From the NCBI GenBank assembly GCA_965262015.1, contig OZ253494.1:1550001-1614000 (forward strand): a stretch of 64,000 bases of DNA, written 5' to 3'. Under the pieces are notes generated by a model. It was not told the DNA's origin and ran no database searches. It saw only the letters and a list, made by a program, of their open reading frames with translations. This DNA is from G965262015 sp965262015. GTDB lineage: Bacteria; Spirochaetota; Leptospiria; Turneriellales; CBDBES01. A program made the position numbers and the translations under genes. Of the stretch, positions 63,799 to 64,000 are shown piece by piece (the stretch's first letter is position 1; each line of letters opens with the position of its first letter).

Positions 63799-64000
63799 AT
63801 GGGTATTATGACATACATCAAAAAATATTTAATGGCTATTTGTATAATATTCCTATTTTCTCTGGATACTGACGGCCTCTTTGCCACGCCTATCTATAAT
63901 TATTCATGGATTCATCAACCTGTTATTGCTAAAAACGCTTTGGTCGCTACACAAAATCAGATAGCTACTCGTGTTGGTATCGAGATTCTTAAACAAGGAG
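63799..64000 (+). CDS. ggt: Gamma-glutamyltranspeptidase, N-terminal part
   Basis: Runs off the window end. A signal peptide (MTYIKKYLMAICIIFLFSLD, from ATG 63808 or 63799) is followed by NALVATQNQIATRVGIEILK QGG, the conserved start of the Ggt large subunit before GNAVDAAVA. Exported enzyme that cleaves gamma-glutamyl bonds of glutathione. The catalytic Thr region is outside the window. Confidence 0.82.
   Translation, partial: MGIMTYIKKYLMAICIIFLFSLDTDGLFATPIYNYSWIHQPVIAKNALVATQNQIATRVGIEILKQG

Overview
The window is AT-rich chromosomal DNA from a Gram-negative bacterium with an outer membrane: it has a TonB-dependent receptor under a cobalamin riboswitch, several lipoproteins and BolA. The order yidC-jag-mnmE, with acnA-eno-ftsB-like beside it, fits deltaproteobacteria-like or other deep-branching Gram-negative lineages, but the sequence alone does not fix the taxon. 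Several pseudogenes (Rieske oxygenase, folD, a restriction endonuclease, integrase tails) and many paralogous surface proteins suggest a host-associated genome that is both decaying and diversifying. 

Layout. 1-4 kb: msrB (partial), an ABC ATPase with a membrane partner, an MBL-fold hydrolase, bolA, murG. 4.3-9 kb: a complete single-chain Type ISP restriction-modification enzyme. 9-23 kb: an accessory array of repeated modules. These are (i) four divergent pairs of small transmembrane/coiled-coil proteins, each pair separated by exactly 231 bp, (ii) three secreted proteins built of a 28-residue repeat, two of them with a 157-aa lipoprotein, and (iii) six or seven copies of the 3' end of a tyrosine recombinase, most of them next to a shared TTGTAAAACTTATTTA junction. 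A dead Rieske oxygenase, a HEPN/MNT toxin-antitoxin pair and an ASCH protein close this region. 

23-37.5 kb: cholesterol-oxidase-like GMC oxidoreductase and aldehyde dehydrogenase, argB, a VWA-FHA membrane protein, def, an outlying member of the 28-residue-repeat family, a sterol desaturase-like enzyme, thioredoxin, a beta-class DNA methyltransferase with a frameshifted endonuclease, and a riboswitch-controlled receptor plus beta-propeller lipoprotein for cobalamin uptake. 38-40 kb and 58-63 kb: three very large GLUG-repeat surface lipoproteins; two carry poly-C tracts of 12 and 10 C just after the lipobox and are out of frame. Between them lie housekeeping genes: acnA, eno, an FtsB-like protein, mnmE, jag, yidC, tRNA-Arg(ACG), a START protein, an NSS transporter, rhomboid, MscS, rpsR and ileS. 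The window ends inside a gamma-glutamyltranspeptidase gene. 

Two systems look worth pursuing. The first is the recombinase-tail-punctuated array with its divergent coiled-coil pairs (9-21 kb), which matches no system I recognise. The second is the GLUG lipoprotein family, which combines homopolymer phase variation with a leader hairpin that overlaps the Shine-Dalgarno only in the out-of-frame copies. Sterol-related genes (GMC oxidase, Rieske remnant, sterol desaturase, START protein) recur and hint at present or past use of host sterols or lipids.
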